A stretch of DNA of 64,000 bases from Cupriavidus basilensis OR16 (GCF_000243095.1 NZ_AHJE01000035.1:1-64000); one strand, 5' to 3'; shown: positions 37,763 to 46,701, counted from the first letter of the stretch. Notes: generated from the letters alone by a model not told the origin. Made by a program: numbers and translations.

Positions 37763-38485
37763 ATGTCCCTCCAAGCCTTTCAGAACATCAATCTTGACTC
37801 GCTGCTCGACACCACCGTCAGCCTGACCACCGCCTTCGTGCTCGGCGCGGTGATCGGCTACGAGCGGCAGATCCGCCAGCGCACGGCCGGCCTGCGCACC
37901 AATGTGCTGGTGGCGGTAGGCGCCGCCATCTTCGTCGACATGGCCAACCGCATGGCCGGGCATGACGGCGCGGTGCGCGTGGTCGCCTACGTGGTCTCGG
38001 GCATCGGCTTTCTCGGCGCCGGCGTGATCATGCGGGAGGAAGGCAATGTGCGGGGGTTGAATACCGCTGCCACGTTATGGGGATCGGCGGCGATCGGCGC
38101 CAGCGCGGGGGCGGACCTGATTCTTGAGGCTACGTTGGGTTGCCTGTTTGTGCTCGCGGCCAATACGTTGCTGCGGCCGGTGGTGAATCGTATCAACCAG
38201 CAGCCGATGGATACGACTGCGGTGGAGGTGACCAATACGGTTTATGTCATTGCACCGCGGTCCGCGCAGAAGCACGCTTTGCGGTTGCTTGAGAAGACGC
38301 TGGAAGGGGGGAATTATCCGACGCGGGATCTTGAGGTGCATGCATTTGGGGATAGTGATGTGGAGATTGAAGCTGTGCTTACGTCGACCTCCGTTGATGG
38401 GGATGTTTTGGATCGGTTGATGGGGGAGTTGGCGGAGTCGGAGCATATTCATCAGGCGTTTTGGAGTCCTAGTACGACGGATTGA
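37763..38485 (+). CDS. mgtC: MgtC/SapB-family protein
   Basis: 240 residues. Membrane helices occupy the first ~145 residues with the family signature (AFVLGAVIGYERQIRQRTAGLRTN; GIGFLGAGVIMRE; NTAATLWGSAAIG). A C-terminal ACT-like soluble domain follows from about 155. MgtC proteins help cells survive low Mg2+ and often modulate the F-type ATP synthase; some act in virulence. In line with mgtA and probably co-transcribed. GC drops slightly over the last 150 bases, next to the repeat segment. Confidence 0.93.
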   Translation: MSLQAFQNINLDSLLDTTVSLTTAFVLGAVIGYERQIRQRTAGLRTNVLVAVGAAIFVDMANRMAGHDGAVRVVAYVVSGIGFLGAGVIMREEGNVRGLNTAATLWGSAAIGASAGADLILEATLGCLFVLAANTLLRPVVNRINQQPMDTTAVEVTNTVYVIAPRSAQKHALRLLEKTLEGGNYPTRDLEVHAFGDSDVEIEAVLTSTSVDGDVLDRLMGELAESEHIHQAFWSPSTTD

Positions 38486-38500
38486 TTTTGGGATGGGTTG

Positions 38501-38559
38501 GTTGGCCGGCTGGCCGGCTGGCTGGCTGGCCGGCCGGCTGGCTGGCTGGCTGGCTGGCG
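38501..38559. repeat. GGCT/GGCC tetranucleotide repeat tract
   Basis: About 14 units of GGCT with some GGCC variants directly after mgtC. Such tracts vary in length by slipped-strand pairing. Open frames through it encode only Trp/Leu/Ala/Gly repeats and are not considered genes. Confidence 0.85.
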
Positions 38560-38580
38560 TTTATGGTCGTTTTTGCTGCG

Positions 38581-38786
38581 GCGTTGGTTTTTGTAGCCAA
38601 GGGCCATACGACGTTGCCGTGCGGGGTTGGCTGCTGTTTCTTTGAGCGGCGTTGGCCTTTGCACCCAAGGGCCATACGACATCCCCCTGCGGGGTTGGTT
38701 GCAGTTTCTTTGAGCGGTGTTGGTTTTTGCACCCAAGGGCCATACGAGGGGGATGTCGTATGGCTCTTGGATGCAAAAGCCAACGC
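38581..38786. repeat. Three 68-bp tandem repeats, the third with an inverted copy
   Basis: Units begin at 38581, 38649 and 38717 (period 68). Each contains GTTGG..TTTTGCACCCAAGGG and GGCCATACGA; the first two end in GTTTCTTTGAGCG. The third is followed after GGGGGATG by its reverse complement (TCGTATGGCTCTTGG...GCAAAAGCCAAC), forming a stem of roughly 29 bp with a few mismatches. It resembles a non-coding REP-like element family of this lineage. No transposase is present. Confidence 0.85.
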
Positions 38787-38820
38787 CGCCCCCCAAAAAG
38801 CCCTCCCCCCCCCCCACCCC

Positions 38821-38849
38821 TTGACATCCCCCCTCCCCCCTCCTATCCT
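38821..38849 (+). promoter_or_regulatory. Promoter of the tctC operon with a C-tract spacer
   Basis: Perfect -35 TTGACA at 38821-38826 and TATCCT at 38844-38849, spaced 17. The whole spacer is pyrimidine, mainly two runs of six C; an 11-C run lies just upstream (38805-38815). The tctC start is at 38944. A change in either C run would alter spacing or upstream geometry. The complementary strand is rich in G runs and could form quadruplexes. Confidence 0.6.
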
Positions 38850-38943
38850 CCCACCTAAATTCCCTAAGTAAGATCAACGTTCTATTCTACAGAACAAAAG
38901 AACCATCCGTCGGTGCCATGCACCACCCAAATCCGGAGACACG

Positions 38944-39927
38944 ATGAAACGCTTCCCTTCCCCCATCCGCACCCTGCTGCTACTCGCAGTCCCCGCCCTG
39001 CTCGCCGCAGGCGCCATCCCCGCTGCCGCGGATACCTACCCGAGCCAGCCGGTGCGCCTGGTGGTGCCCTTTCCCCCGGCCGGCGGCACCGACGTCATGG
39101 CGCGCCTGGTGTTCAACAAGGTGGGCATGACCACCCACTGGAACGTGGTGGTGGAAAACCGCGCCGGCGCGGGCGGCAATATCGGCATGGACGCGGTGGC
39201 CAAGGCCCGCCCGGATGGCTACACCCTGGGCATGGGCCAGACCGCCAACCTGGCGATCAATCCCACGCTGTACCCCAGGATGCCCTACGACGCGGTCAAG
39301 GACTTCACCCCGGTAGCGCTGGTTTCCGCGCAGCCGCTGGTGCTGATCGTGCGCAAGGATGCGCCGTTCAAGAACCTGGCCGACCTGGTCGCCGCCGGCA
39401 AGGCCAGGCAGCTCTCGATGGCGTCGGCCGGCACGGGCACCGTGGGCCACCTGACGGGCGAGATGTTCGCGCGCCGCACGGGCATCAAGATGCTCCACGT
39501 GCCGTACAAGGGCGCCTCGCCGGCGCTGACCGACCTGCTGGGCGGCCAGACCGACTTCTACTTCGCCACGCCGCCGATCGCGCTGCCGATGATCAAGGCC
39601 GGCAAGCTGCGCGCACTCGGCGTGACCTCGGCCAAGCGCCTGCCGCTGCTGGCTGACGTGCCCACCGTGATCGAAGGTGGCTATGCCGGCTTCCAGGCGG
39701 AGGACTGGAAGGCGCTGGTGGCGCCGGCCGGCACGCCGGCGGAGGTCGTCAAGCGCGTCAACGAGGAAATCAACAAGGCCATCGCCCAGCCCGATACCGT
39801 CGCCAAGATGCGCGAGGAAGGCAGCGAGCCGCGTGGCGGCTCCCCGCAAGACCTGGCCGCGTTCATCAAGGCTGAAAACACCCGCTGGGGCACCCTCGTG
39901 CGCCAGTCTGGCGCCAAGGTAGAGTAA
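38944..39927 (+). CDS. Bug/TctC-family extracytoplasmic substrate-binding protein
   Basis: 327 residues; the signal peptide ends around AAADTYPS. The family pattern is clear: QPVRLVVPFPPAGGTDVMAR at the start of the mature protein, GAGGNIGMDAVAKARPDGYTLGMG, then VPYKGASPALTDLLGGQTDFYF. Bug proteins bind small carboxylates and either feed TctAB transporters or act as sensors; no tctAB genes are present here. It heads an operon with a family III CoA-transferase and a citryl-CoA-lyase-like gene, so a di- or tricarboxylate ligand is inferred. Confidence 0.92.
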   Translation: MKRFPSPIRTLLLLAVPALLAAGAIPAAADTYPSQPVRLVVPFPPAGGTDVMARLVFNKVGMTTHWNVVVENRAGAGGNIGMDAVAKARPDGYTLGMGQTANLAINPTLYPRMPYDAVKDFTPVALVSAQPLVLIVRKDAPFKNLADLVAAGKARQLSMASAGTGTVGHLTGEMFARRTGIKMLHVPYKGASPALTDLLGGQTDFYFATPPIALPMIKAGKLRALGVTSAKRLPLLADVPTVIEGGYAGFQAEDWKALVAPAGTPAEVVKRVNEEINKAIAQPDTVAKMREEGSEPRGGSPQDLAAFIKAENTRWGTLVRQSGAKVE

Positions 39928-39971
39928 CGCTTTCGCCGCCCGCCGCAGCACCGACACCTCAAAGCTCCGCC

Positions 39972-41171
39972 ATGCAAAAACCGCTACGCCATATCCGCGT
40001 CCTCGACCTCACCAACGTGCTGGCCGGGCCCTTCTGCTGCCACCAGCTCGCCCATATGGGCGCCGAGGTCATCAAGGTGGAAACCCCCGGCACCGGCGAC
40101 CTGGCCCGCCAGTTGGGCGCCGACGCCGAGCTCAACAGCCGGCTCATGGGCGTGTCCTTCCTGGCGCAGAACCCCGGGAAACGCTCCATCACCATCAACC
40201 TCAAGCACGCGAGCGGCAAGGAAGTCTTCCGCAAGCTGGTGCAAAGCGCCGACGTACTGGTGGAAAACTTCCGCCCCGGCGTGATGGACCGCCTGGGGCT
40301 GGGCTTCGAGGCGCTCAAGCAGATCCATCCCAAGCTGATCTATTGCGCCATTTCCGGCTTCGGGCAGGACGGCCCGCTGTCGGACCTGCCGGCGTACGAC
40401 CAGATCATCCAGGGAATGTCCGGGGTGATGAGCATCACCGGCGACCCGCAGACCGCGCCTTACCGCGTGGGCTACCCGGTCTCCGACACCATCGGCGGCA
40501 TCACCGCGGCCTTCGCCGTGGCCGCCGCGCTGGCGGATCACCAGCGCACCGAGGGTTACTTTATCGACGTATCGATGCTGGAAGCCACCCTGGCCACCAT
40601 GGGCTGGGTGGTGTCCAACTACCTGATCGCGGGCAAGACGCCGGCGCCGATGGGCAACGAGAACATGACGGCCAGCCCGTCCGGCGCGTTCCACACCGGC
40701 GAGGGCCTGATCAATATCGCCGCCAACAAGCAGGAGCAGTTCGAAGCGGTCTGCCGCGTGGTCGGCCGCCCGGAGCTTGCCACCGATGCACGCTTCGCGC
40801 AGCGCCAGGCACGCTTGGCCAACCGCGCCGAGCTGACGCGCGAGCTGGAAGCGGAGCTGGCAAAGAAGTCTGCCGACGCGTGGTGGAAACTGTTCAACGA
40901 GGCGGGCGTGCCGGCCGGCCCGGTCTACAGCGTGCCGCAAACGCTGGACCACCCGCAGGTGAGCGGGCGCGGCATGATCGGCGAGTTTGCCGACGTGCCC
41001 GGCGTGGGCCGCGACATCCGGCTGGTGCGCACGGGCTTCAAGCTCAATGGCGAGGCCCCTTCGGTCGACGCGCCGCCGCCGGAACTCGGCCAGCACACCC
41101 GTGAGATCCTCGCCCAGCTTGGCTACGGCGAGGCGGATATCGAAACCCTGCAAAAGGAGCGTGCGGTATGA
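39972..41171 (+). CDS. Family III (CaiB/BaiF) CoA-transferase
   Basis: 399 residues, 44 bp after tctC. Signatures: RVLDLTNVLAGPFCCHQLAHMGAEVIKVE is the family start, ADVLVENFRPGVMDRLGL follows, and D172 in YPVSDTIGG is the expected catalytic Asp that carries the acyl anhydride. It moves CoA from an acyl-CoA donor such as succinyl-CoA to a carboxylate. Its stop overlaps the next start (ATGA). Together with that gene, activation of a citrate- or citramalate-like acid followed by cleavage is a reasonable inference. Confidence 0.9.
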   Translation: MQKPLRHIRVLDLTNVLAGPFCCHQLAHMGAEVIKVETPGTGDLARQLGADAELNSRLMGVSFLAQNPGKRSITINLKHASGKEVFRKLVQSADVLVENFRPGVMDRLGLGFEALKQIHPKLIYCAISGFGQDGPLSDLPAYDQIIQGMSGVMSITGDPQTAPYRVGYPVSDTIGGITAAFAVAAALADHQRTEGYFIDVSMLEATLATMGWVVSNYLIAGKTPAPMGNENMTASPSGAFHTGEGLINIAANKQEQFEAVCRVVGRPELATDARFAQRQARLANRAELTRELEAELAKKSADAWWKLFNEAGVPAGPVYSVPQTLDHPQVSGRGMIGEFADVPGVGRDIRLVRTGFKLNGEAPSVDAPPPELGQHTREILAQLGYGEADIETLQKERAV

Positions 41172-42034
41172 GCGAACCCACCAAGCCAAACACCGGCACC
41201 CTTGACGTCAACGAAGGCCAGCGCCTGTCCCAGGACTGGTGGCGCACCGAGATCATCGACATGCAGCCCGGCGAGATCCGCTACCGCGGCTATCCCATCG
41301 AGCAGCTGATCGGCCAGGTGTCGTTCGCCCAGATGATCTGGCTGATGCTGCGTGGCGAGCTGCCGGCGCGCGGGCAAGGCGAGCTGCTGGATGCCGCGCT
41401 GATGTCGGCGGTGGACCACGGCCCGCAAGCGCCCAGCATTGCCATCGCCCGCATGGCCGCCACCTGCGGCGTGGGCCTGAACAATGCGATGGCGTCCGCC
41501 GTCAACGTGCTGGGCGACGTGCACGGCGGCGCCGGCGAGCAGGCGGTGGACCTGTACCAGGATGTGGCACGCCGCATCGACGGCGGCGAAACCCAGGAAG
41601 CCGCGGTCAAGGGCGCCCTGGCGGATTACCGCGACAATCACGGCAAGTTCGTGTCCGGATTCGGCCACCGCTTCCATCCGCTGGACCCGCGCGCCCCGCG
41701 CCTGCTGGCGCTGGTGGACCAGGCCGCCGCCGATGGCGTGGTCTCGGGCCGCTTTGCCGCCATTGCACGCGCGGTGGAAGCCGAACTGGGCGCTGGCCGC
41801 AGCAAGCCGATTCCCATGAATATCGACGGCGCCACGGCCGTGATCTATGCGGAGCTGGGCTTCCCGGCGCCGCTGGCGCGCGGGCTGTTCTGCCTGTCGC
41901 GCTCGGTAGGGATCCTGGCGCATGCCTGGGAGCAAACGCAGCAAGGCGGCCGCAACAAAGGCCCGATCCCGCGCCAGTACATCTGGACTTACGACGGCCA
42001 CCCGCCCCGGGACGTGCCGCCAGCGCAGGACTGA
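41168..42034 (+). CDS. Short citrate-synthase-like / citryl-CoA lyase protein
   Basis: 288 residues, far shorter than citrate synthase (~430) and close to citryl-CoA-lyase-like proteins. It keeps an active-site His in DVHGGAG (His119), the GFGHRFH loop at 164-170 and the C-terminal FCLSRSVGILAHAWEQ helix. The chemistry should be cleavage or formation of a 3-hydroxyacyl-CoA, for example citryl-CoA to acetyl-CoA and oxaloacetate. Coupling to a CoA-transferase favours the lyase direction. The true substrate is unknown. Confidence 0.85.
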   Translation: MSEPTKPNTGTLDVNEGQRLSQDWWRTEIIDMQPGEIRYRGYPIEQLIGQVSFAQMIWLMLRGELPARGQGELLDAALMSAVDHGPQAPSIAIARMAATCGVGLNNAMASAVNVLGDVHGGAGEQAVDLYQDVARRIDGGETQEAAVKGALADYRDNHGKFVSGFGHRFHPLDPRAPRLLALVDQAAADGVVSGRFAAIARAVEAELGAGRSKPIPMNIDGATAVIYAELGFPAPLARGLFCLSRSVGILAHAWEQTQQGGRNKGPIPRQYIWTYDGHPPRDVPPAQD

Positions 42035-42047
42035 CCCCGGAAAAACC

Positions 42048-43277
42048 CTAGCGGCTCGGCACGTGCGCGGAATCGCCCACGTCGCCAGGCACCGGGCGCG
42101 TGGATGGCGCCATCCAGGACGCCAGCGCATAGCGGTCCCGGCCAAACTCCTTGGCCGCATAGAGCGCCCGGTCGGCCGCCGCGAACAGCGCGCGCCATAG
42201 GCCTTCGACCCCAGCCGCCCCGCCCCGCAGTTCGGCCACGCCGATGCTGACGCTGGCAAACGCCGCCGAGTCGCCGGGCAGCGCAATGCCGCGCACTTTC
42301 TTCAGGATCCGGTTGGCCAGGGCAGTGGCCTGGCCCTCGTCGGTATGCGGGCAGAGGATGCAGAATTCCTCGCCGCCGTAGCGGCCGGCCACATCCGAGG
42401 CACGCCGCGAGTTGTCGATGGCTTCGGCGATCAGCTTGAGCACCGTGTCGCCGGCATGGTGGCCATGCCGGTCGTTGACCTGCTTGAAGTGGTCGATATC
42501 GATCACCAGGCACGACAAGGGCTGGCCGTGGCGCTCCCAGGCAGCCACCAGGCTGGTGGCCGCCTTGTCAAGCGCGCCCCGGTTGAGCAGGCGCGTCAAC
42601 GCATCGAGCCGCGCGCCGATTTCATTGGTGGCGATGACCTGTTCCATCGCCATGACGGCAAACCCGAACAAGCCCAGCAAGGTGCCCACCAGCGGCGCCA
42701 GCAGCAGGATCCCGTTGGCACTGCTGGCATAAAAGGGCCCCGAAGACACCGTGCCGGACAGCCCGGCGGCAAAGCCGGCCAGCTGAGTCACCAGGTGAAT
42801 GAGGCTGGCAATCACCACCAGCGGCGTGCCCACGCTGCGCCGGCCATCGTGGGCATGCAGCACGGTGCCGACCGTCAGCAGGGCCGCCAGGGCCAGGCTG
42901 CCGTAGCCGATCACATGCATGCGCGCCTGGCCGCCAGCCATGCCGGCGGCGCCAGCCAGCGCCAGCCCGGCCGCCGTTACGCCCACAGCGAGCGTGCGAT
43001 CCCACGGCACCATGCCGTAGTACACCCGCACGCCGCGGTAGATCAGCAGCCTGCCGGCGATCAAGGCCGCCGCCCCGCCCGCGCTGACGTAGACCAGCCT
43101 GGCCGACGCGTTGGCCGCCAGCACCAGCCCGGCCACCGACACCAGCAGATGCCCGAGCGCCCACAGGCGCCCGGCCGCGCTAGGCCGCAAGGCACCGAGC
43201 AGGCCCACCGAAATGGCCAGCGTGCTGGCGTACACCACCACCATGACGACAACAATGGTTTGCTGGTCTAACTGCAC
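42048..43277 (-). CDS. Membrane diguanylate cyclase (GGDEF)
   Basis: 409 residues from a GTG start with AAGGA upstream. Six to seven membrane helices cover roughly residues 8-215 and have no recognised sensor family. The GGDEF domain has the active loop GGEEF preceded five residues earlier by RASD, a canonical RxxD inhibitory site, so it should make cyclic-di-GMP with product inhibition. It is convergent with the citryl-CoA-lyase-like gene; no functional link is evident. Confidence 0.93.
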   Translation of the reverse strand: MQLDQQTIVVVMVVVYASTLAISVGLLGALRPSAAGRLWALGHLLVSVAGLVLAANASARLVYVSAGGAAALIAGRLLIYRGVRVYYGMVPWDRTLAVGVTAAGLALAGAAGMAGGQARMHVIGYGSLALAALLTVGTVLHAHDGRRSVGTPLVVIASLIHLVTQLAGFAAGLSGTVSSGPFYASSANGILLLAPLVGTLLGLFGFAVMAMEQVIATNEIGARLDALTRLLNRGALDKAATSLVAAWERHGQPLSCLVIDIDHFKQVNDRHGHHAGDTVLKLIAEAIDNSRRASDVAGRYGGEEFCILCPHTDEGQATALANRILKKVRGIALPGDSAAFASVSIGVAELRGGAAGVEGLWRALFAAADRALYAAKEFGRDRYALASWMAPSTRPVPGDVGDSAHVPSR

Positions 43278-43513
43278 GGAATTCCTTTGAAGATACCGTG
43301 TTGCCGGTGACGTTGACGGGAGGCTTCGGGTGCAGGCCCGGTTGCATGGTCAACTTCGCAAAGGCGCATGATATCGTCATCGACGCCGACAGGGCCACCC
43401 CCGACAAGCCGGGCATCGGCCTTGCTGTCGCTAGCGGCAGACAGCCCGCCGGCCTCGGTTCAAGGAAAAAGCGCCGTGCCTGGAGCGGTATTCTTGCACC
43501 ACCCTGGGGCAGC

Positions 43514-44242
43514 TCAGACCGCAAACGGGAAGGTACCCCCCAGCGCCAGGGTCAGGTCGCGGGCCGCCCGCAAGACATGTGGGCGAAAAGCCTCGTCGAA
43601 GCGGGGCGTCGGGCAGGTCAGGGTCAGCGCGCCCTTGAGCTCGCCGTCCGGGCCGAACACCGGCGACGATACGCCGGCAATTTCCGGGAGACGATCGCCA
43701 ACCATCGCCGCGACGCCCTCTTCCCGGATCTTCTGGTAGATCTCCCCCCGCGCCCCGCTGAATGCGCGCAACACGCGGCCACCGGCGCCGCGGTTGCGCG
43801 GCAGCAGCTCGCCCGCCTTGGCATGGTCGCGCACCGGCTGGGGCGAGTCGACGCGATACAGGCACAGGCGATGCTCGCCCTGCTCGACGTGGTAGGCAGC
43901 GCTTTCGCGCGTGGCCTGCACCAGTTGGCGCAGCACCGGCATCACGATCAGCTCCAGCGAGAACGAGGCGGCATAGACCGAGTTCAGCCGCGCCACTTCG
44001 GGCCCCAGCCCGTAGCGGCCGTCGGTATGGCGCAGGATCAGCCGGGCATGCTCCAGCGATGCCAGCAGGCGCAACAGCGTGCTTTTGTAGAGCCCGGTGC
44101 GCTGGGCCAGCGCCACCAGGCTCAGCGTGGTGTCGCCCAGGTGGAACGCAGAAAGCACGAACAACGCCCGGTCTACGGCTACGGCGCCGCCTTCGGCGGC
44201 ATGCTTGTCGGCTTCGGAGACTTGGGCGGCTTTACGTGGCAT
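43514..44242 (-). CDS. IclR-family transcriptional regulator
   Basis: 242 residues. The N-terminal helix-turn-helix (LVALAQRTGLYKSTLLRLLASLEHARLI region, ~40-68) and the C-terminal effector domain with the usual YRVDSPQPVRDHAKAGELLP and VFGPDGELKGALTLT segments are present. It may control the tctC operon 4.6 kb away or a gene beyond the diguanylate cyclase; no adjacent divergent target is seen, so its role stays open. Confidence 0.88.
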   Translation of the reverse strand: MPRKAAQVSEADKHAAEGGAVAVDRALFVLSAFHLGDTTLSLVALAQRTGLYKSTLLRLLASLEHARLILRHTDGRYGLGPEVARLNSVYAASFSLELIVMPVLRQLVQATRESAAYHVEQGEHRLCLYRVDSPQPVRDHAKAGELLPRNRGAGGRVLRAFSGARGEIYQKIREEGVAAMVGDRLPEIAGVSSPVFGPDGELKGALTLTCPTPRFDEAFRPHVLRAARDLTLALGGTFPFAV

Positions 44243-44608
44243 GAAGGAACAGGGCAGGCAAGATCAGGAAAGTCAGGAAAGGGGGGAAACGAAAAAGAGG
44301 AACGGCGGGCACGGCGCGGAACAGGGCCGGGTTCCCGCTCGGCAGGGAAAGCCGGCGGCATGGCCGCACAGAGTTCCACGGTATAGAACGGTACCAGCCT
44401 TGTCAATCAGGTCCGGATGAGTGCGATACAGGCCATAGGCAATGCGCAGCCAGCGCGCCTGGCTGCGCGGTGCCGGTCGGCCTGGTCGAGAATGGCGGCA
44501 CGTCCAGGTGCGCACCGCGTCGAAGCTACACAGGGCCTGCGCGAAGCGCGCAGCCGGGCAATCCGGTAGCTGCGCCTGCCGCGCATTCACATTGGGCGCA
44601 CTTCTTCG
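44243..44608. other. Intergenic stretch without recognised gene, 366 bp
   Basis: Lies upstream of the IclR gene and downstream of the His/Gly-rich exported protein, both on the minus strand. An open frame of about 100 codons exists on the minus strand but resembles no family and has poor start context. It could be a decayed gene. The IclR promoter should be in the left part. Confidence 0.35.
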
Positions 44609-45079
44609 TCAATGATGATGGCCGCCACCCTGGAACCCGCCGTGCATGCCACCGTGGGGCGCGCCAACAAACGACCCGCGCGAGCCGCCACGGAAGCCGC
44701 CATGAAAGCCCCCGCCCGGGCGCGGCAGGAACACGCGGCGCATGTTGTGCACGTGATGAAAGCGGTCGACAAAGATAAAGCTCGCGCCAAACCCGACGCC
44801 AACCGGCGCCCAGTACCAAGGGTCATAGTAGTAATCCGGCTGCGAGTACGCCACCGCGCCGCCCGAACCATCCACCATCTGCCAGGAGCCGTCCGGCTGC
44901 AGGCAGGCCAGCCCCACCACCTGCTGCAGGTAGCCGTCGATCTCCACCTGCCCCGCCATCTGCTGGCAAGGCGACGAATAGCCATTCCATGCGTCAGCGG
45001 CCACCCCCTGTGCCGCCGCGGACGCGCTCAGGCCAAGGCCGGCAAGTAATGCCGCCACGGCACCCAGAGCCTTGCTCAT
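44609..45079 (-). CDS. Exported protein with Gly/His-rich tail, 156 aa
   Basis: From MSKALGAVAALL, with a signal peptide ending SAAAQG. The mature part has two Cys (SPCQQMAGQ and LACLQPDGSW) and an aromatic segment (YSQPDYYYDPWYWAPVG). The tail is GGFHGGFRGGSRG-like and ends HGGFQGGGHHH, which may bind metal or polyanions. No family function is known. It is downstream of the sigma/anti-sigma pair in the same direction with a 200-bp gap and could belong to that regulon (inference). Confidence 0.75.
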   Translation of the reverse strand: MSKALGAVAALLAGLGLSASAAAQGVAADAWNGYSSPCQQMAGQVEIDGYLQQVVGLACLQPDGSWQMVDGSGGAVAYSQPDYYYDPWYWAPVGVGFGASFIFVDRFHHVHNMRRVFLPRPGGGFHGGFRGGSRGSFVGAPHGGMHGGFQGGGHHH

Positions 45080-45282
45080 GATGTCATCCCGGGATCGAAT
45101 GCCCGACGTTGCGACGTGCCGGGCCAGTGCCCGGGCCGCGTCCCGCGGCACATCGGTTTGCCTGCCGGACCCGCTGGCGCGCTTGCGCGGCGCGCGTTCC
45201 TGCATCCGGTAAACGGATCAGCCTCCCCATTTATTCCATCGCCGTTCCACGCTCCCATGCATTGCCCTATTGCCTCTTTACC

Positions 45283-46074
45283 CTATTGCCAGGCCTGCGG
45301 ATCGCCGCCCAGGCTGGCGCAAACATCGCCGGCAATGGCGCGCAGCCGCGCTTCGCCCAACTGGCCGGAGAGCGCATAGCCGGCCCCGCCGCTGACCCAG
45401 TAGAAGGTGCGGCGATCCGCCTGGCGCAGCACGCCAAGCGTAGCCAGGGCAGGCGCGGCAGGCGTGATGTAGAGCGTGAGCCGCTCGCCGGCCGCGTCCT
45501 GATACATCAACTGGGCGGCCGGGCCGGCCTCGCCCACCAGCAGGCGCCCGCCCAGCAATGTGAAGCCGTATTCGCCCAGCGATGGAATGGTGAGCGTACG
45601 CGCGAGCCGGCGCGACAACCACGCGCGCAGGTGCGCCTGGTCGGCTGCCGCCACCTCGACCGGATGGCGCTCTTCAGGCGCGAACACCACATAGGCGGCA
45701 TCGGCACGACGCGCGAATGCATTGGGGTCCGCGCTGGCGCCGGGCAGCCACGCCACGCCGAACGCAAGCGCCAGGCCAGCCATCACCCAGGCCGTGGCGG
45801 CAAGCGCACTGCGCCACCACGGCACGCGCGCCCGGAGCAGCACGTAGCGCAGGTCCGCCGGCAGCGGGAACAAGGCCTTGAGCGCAGCGTTCTGCTGGAC
45901 ATAGTGCTCCGCCAGTTCCGCCGCCCGCGCGTCATGCGCAAGCGCCGCGCGCAAGGCCGCCCCTTCCGCCTCGGGCAACTCGCCGTCCACCAGCGCGCAC
46001 AGCCGCGCCAGGTCGGAGGCGGGCTCGCCTGCGTTCGGATCGGAGGTGGGGCCGGGACCCCGGTCGTCGTTCAT
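45283..46074 (-). CDS. Anti-sigma factor (membrane-spanning)
   Basis: 263 residues; the start overlaps the sigma-factor stop (ATGA). The N-terminal cytoplasmic anti-sigma part is helical and acidic (ARLCALVDGELPEAEGAALRAALAHD); it lacks the His-x3-Cys-x2-Cys zinc motif. One helix follows near 95-112 (AATAWVMAGLALAFGVAW), then a periplasmic domain with two beta-rich segments. It should hold the ECF sigma factor at the membrane until an envelope signal arrives. Confidence 0.85.
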   Translation of the reverse strand: MNDDRGPGPTSDPNAGEPASDLARLCALVDGELPEAEGAALRAALAHDARAAELAEHYVQQNAALKALFPLPADLRYVLLRARVPWWRSALAATAWVMAGLALAFGVAWLPGASADPNAFARRADAAYVVFAPEERHPVEVAAADQAHLRAWLSRRLARTLTIPSLGEYGFTLLGGRLLVGEAGPAAQLMYQDAAGERLTLYITPAAPALATLGVLRQADRRTFYWVSGGAGYALSGQLGEARLRAIAGDVCASLGGDPQAWQ

Positions 46075-46655
46075 GGCGTGTTTCTCACCACCCTTAGCGG
46101 TACGTGCCGCTCGCCAGTGCCATCCGTGCCGCCCGTGCCGCCGGCCCCACCAGTTCCGCCGGAGCCGCCGGAGCCGCCGGCACCATCGGCCAGCAGTGCG
46201 CGCAGATGCTCGCGCGCGCGGGACAGGCGCGACATCACCGTGCCTAGCGGCACTTGCAAGACCACGGCGGCTTCCTGATAGCGCAGGCCTTCCAGCACAA
46301 CCAGCAGCAGCACCTCGCGCTGCTCAACCGGCAGGCGGTACAGCGCACGCTGCACGTCGCGCAGCAACAGCCCGTCGATCTCGCTGGCTCGGACCGCCTG
46401 CCGCTGCCACAGTGGATCGGCCGCGTCCACCGCCACTTCGCGGCGCCGGCGCAACTGATCGATGTAGAGATGGCGCAGCACCGTGAGCATCCAGGCCCGC
46501 GCCTGGCTGCCCGCGGGCAGCCGCTTGCCCTGGACAATCGCGCGCTCCGCGGTGTCCTGCACCAGGTCATCTGCCCACGCCGCGTCGCCGGTGAGCGCGC
46601 GCGCATAGCGCCGCAACTGCGGAAGCCAGACCGCGATGTCGTCGCCAAAGCTCAC
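46071..46655 (-). CDS. ECF-type RNA polymerase sigma factor
   Basis: 194 residues from a GTG; the start is uncertain because no clear ribosome site is seen and a longer frame overlaps the preceding small gene. Region 2 is evident (RRYARALTGDAAWADDLVQDT) as is region 4 (LPVEQREVLLLVVLEGLRYQEAAVVL as a slightly longer helix-turn-helix). Unusually, after region 4 there is a Gly-rich tail made of GGS/GGT units before RHVPLRVVRNTP. Its stop overlaps the anti-sigma start. Confidence 0.85.
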   Translation of the reverse strand: MSFGDDIAVWLPQLRRYARALTGDAAWADDLVQDTAERAIVQGKRLPAGSQARAWMLTVLRHLYIDQLRRRREVAVDAADPLWQRQAVRASEIDGLLLRDVQRALYRLPVEQREVLLLVVLEGLRYQEAAVVLQVPLGTVMSRLSRAREHLRALLADGAGGSGGSGGTGGAGGTGGTDGTGERHVPLRVVRNTP

Positions 46656-46701
46656 TGCTGACAGGACAGGTGGCGCGCATTCGAGCGCATCCGGGCCGGG
46701 A

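Noticed and set aside
38581-38786. CRISPR-like array
   Set aside because: Units are contiguous 68-bp repeats without unique spacers, with an inverted copy, and there are no cas genes.
38452-38877. Open frames on both strands in the repeat segment
   Set aside because: Products consist of Trp/Gly/Ala/Pro and repeat-derived peptides; the DNA is microsatellite, tandem repeat and C tract.
44273-44590. Minus-strand frame of about 105 codons as a gene
   Set aside because: No family, weak start, and the composition matches non-coding GC-rich sequence; recorded as an intergenic stretch.
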